Positions 4,043 through 5,361 of a DNA stretch of 5,361 nucleotides are shown one piece after another. The notes under the pieces are model-generated. The model saw only the letters and a list, made by a program, of their open reading frames with translations. It was not told the DNA's origin and ran no database searches. Each line of letters opens with the position of its first letter. Position 1 is the first letter of the stretch. The translations under genes were made by a program, and so were the position numbers. The stretch spans positions 1 to 5,361 of the forward strand of contig CAZPPG010000144.1 of assembly GCA_964588385.1 (NCBI GenBank), read 5' to 3'. The DNA comes from JAHBWV01 sp964588385. Its GTDB lineage: Bacteria > Planctomycetota > Phycisphaerae > Phycisphaerales > UBA1924.

Positions 4043-5361
4043 CAAAGGGGGATGCGCCCGACGCTAGTGTCAGCCGTCGATCCAGAGGTCGTCGACACGA
4101 TGGTTGTATCCGTCGATCGAGTAGAACCAGCCCTTCACCTTCGGGTCGATGAAACCCTGGAGGAGCTGACTGTGGATGAACGCGACCGGATACTGTTCGA
4201 CGATCCTCTTCTGGACATCTTCCACCAGCTGCTTTCGCTTGGCGACATCCAGTTCCTGGGACTGGCCGTCGATCGCGTCCCAGATGCCGTTGTCCTTGCC
4301 GTAGTACTTGTAGTACGTCGATGTCGGACCGTAGTACGCCGAAAGTGCCTCGTCCGGGTCCGGCGTCGAGGTCGTGTCGTGGCTCGCCATGTTGTACTTG
4401 TACGTGTAGATCTGGTTGTAGTAGGCCGCGGTCTCCATCGGCTGGAGGTTGAGCGTCACTTTGATCTTGGAGAGCTGTTGCTTCAGGATCTCGGCCACCT
4501 GGTCGGCTGATGGCCCTGAGCTGGCCCAGATGAACGTCTCTGCAAACCCATCTTCCAGCCCGGCCGCTTTCATCAGGTCGGTAGCCTTCTTCAAATCGTG
4601 GGCCGCGGGGTCGGTCTTTAGCGTCCAGGCAGTATAGGCCGGCGGCATCGGGCCGAACGCCGGGATCGCCTGGCCGTTGTAGACCAGGTCGCCAATAACC
4701 TTCTTTTCGACCGCACGGACGATTGCTTCGCGGACGCGGATATCCTTGTAATGGCCCTCGTACGGCTGGTCCGCAAGCGTTGGGGGCATGCGCATGATCT
4801 TCATGCCCTGCTGGGGTTGTGCCTTGTAGACGGCATCCTTCCGGTCAGATTGGATACGTGGCCCCGTCTGCGCAGTCGTCTGGATTGCGTCGACCTTCTT
4901 CTCGATGAAGAGGGTCGCCGAGACATCGGCATCCGTCGAGACGAGGTACTCCAGCTCGTCGATGTATGGCTTACCCTTGTCGAAGTAGTCCGGGTTCTTC
5001 ACGAAGGACAGTTTCACGTCCTTCTGCCACTCTTTGAAGATGAACGGCCCAGTCCCGATCGCGTTCTGGGTAAGGTCCCCGAACTTATTGACGATTTCCT
5101 GCGCTGTGATCAGCGTCCAGGCGTTAGCAATGTAGGCCACGAACGGCGCGAACTTCCGCGACATCTTGAAGACAACAGTTTGCTTGTCGGGCGTTTCAAT
5201 GTGGTCAAGCTTGCCCCGGAAGAAGTAGGCGTGCTGGTACTTCCCTGCTTCATCGGTGATCTGGCGCTCGATGCTGTACTTCACGTCCTCGGACGTGAGT
5301 TCACGGCCGTTCACCGGGTCGATGTTCTGGAACTTGATCCCCGGCTTCAGCTTGAAAGTGT
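4008..5361. repeat. tandem duplication, copy B (SBP2 C-terminal two-thirds plus terminator)
   Basis: Counterpart of 1969-3323. The two copies share the terminator region almost base for base and the coding region without indels. The last 84 bases (5278-5361) are identical to 3240-3323, so the repeat clearly continues past the window edge. Confidence 0.9.
4070..5361 (-). CDS. ABC transporter solute-binding protein, family 5, paralog (SBP2, 5' end beyond right edge)
   Basis: 429 residues are visible. They align without gaps to residues 136-564 of SBP1, with about 46 substitutions by hand count (about 89% identity). The frame is open to the window edge, so the true start and signal peptide lie outside; the internal GTG at 5314 aligns with Val in the middle of SBP1 and is not the start. 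The same SBP_bac_5 features are present (LTSEDVKYSIER, AIGTGPFIFKEW, VRVREAIVRAV-equivalent, DPDEALSAYYG). By analogy with SBP1 it is expected to be a membrane-tethered lipoprotein feeding an ABC importer. It is transcribed toward SBP1 and ends at its own hairpin. Substitutions cluster opposite SBP1 residues 379-423, so the two proteins may differ in ligand preference. The ligand is unknown. Confidence 0.92.
   Translation of the reverse strand, partial: TFKLKPGIKFQNIDPVNGRELTSEDVKYSIERQITDEAGKYQHAYFFRGKLDHIETPDKQTVVFKMSRKFAPFVAYIANAWTLITAQEIVNKFGDLTQNAIGTGPFIFKEWQKDVKLSFVKNPDYFDKGKPYIDELEYLVSTDADVSATLFIEKKVDAIQTTAQTGPRIQSDRKDAVYKAQPQQGMKIMRMPPTLADQPYEGHYKDIRVREAIVRAVEKKVIGDLVYNGQAIPAFGPMPPAYTAWTLKTDPAAHDLKKATDLMKAAGLEDGFAETFIWASSGPSADQVAEILKQQLSKIKVTLNLQPMETAAYYNQIYTYKYNMASHDTTSTPDPDEALSAYYGPTSTYYKYYGKDNGIWDAIDGQSQELDVAKRKQLVEDVQKRIVEQYPVAFIHSQLLQGFIDPKVKGWFYSIDGYNHRVDDLWIDG

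Larger units (their letters stand above)
3727..4069. other. non-coding region between SBP1 start and SBP2 stop
   Basis: This 343-bp gap holds the SBP1 ribosome binding site at its left end and the SBP2 terminator at its right end. The middle (about 3740-4000) should carry the SBP1 promoter, but no -35/-10 pair with good spacing was seen. A perfect 12-bp palindrome GGGGCCGGCCCC (3961-3972) is present; it could be an operator or a product of GC-rich composition. No plausible protein gene was found. Confidence 0.6.

Noticed and set aside
5312..5314. GTG at 5314 as the SBP2 start
   Set aside because: It aligns with an internal Val of SBP1, and the frame stays open and homologous to the window edge, so the gene is truncated by the window rather than starting there.

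Overview
The window looks like a high-GC bacterial chromosome segment. The best guess is a member of Chloroflexota, perhaps Dehalococcoidia-like. That rests on remembered style rather than a search: SRRT...GLAGLGAG...CGDDDDD lipoprotein leaders, a kinase with a TPR-like N-terminus, tRNAs with encoded CCA, and GC-rich synonymous positions. No phage, transposon or CRISPR signature was seen.

Layout from left to right. (1) Positions 1-478, minus strand: the first 159 residues of a Ser/Thr protein kinase-like protein that runs off the left edge. It was found by translating the reverse strand; no other frame there makes sense. Its ATP-binding motifs are rearranged in a WNK-like way. (2) Positions 479-721: non-coding. 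(3) Positions 722-1071: three tRNA genes around a back-to-back promoter region. tRNA-Leu(CAG) and tRNA-Arg(GCG) are read leftward as a pair, and tRNA-Val(CAC) is read rightward. The Arg anticodon GCG is unusual for a bacterium. (4) Positions 1086-1862, minus: a complete classical short-chain dehydrogenase/reductase, tail-to-tail with tRNA-Val. (5) Positions 2032-3726, minus: a complete family-5 ABC-transporter solute-binding lipoprotein with a TTG start, a strong Shine-Dalgarno sequence, a twin-arginine motif and a lipobox. (6) Positions 4070-5361, minus: a second, roughly 89% identical copy of the same solute-binding protein, cut by the right edge.

The two solute-binding genes are a tandem duplication with a period of about 2.04 kb. 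The duplication includes the downstream terminator hairpin, which is identical in both copies. The paralogs show long nucleotide-identical tracts, which suggest gene conversion, next to one cluster of amino-acid changes, which suggests diverging ligand preference. No permease or ATPase genes lie in the window, so the transported solute cannot be inferred. All four protein genes are on the minus strand. Terminators separate SBP2 from SBP1 and SBP1 from the dehydrogenase, so these are probably mostly separate transcription units.
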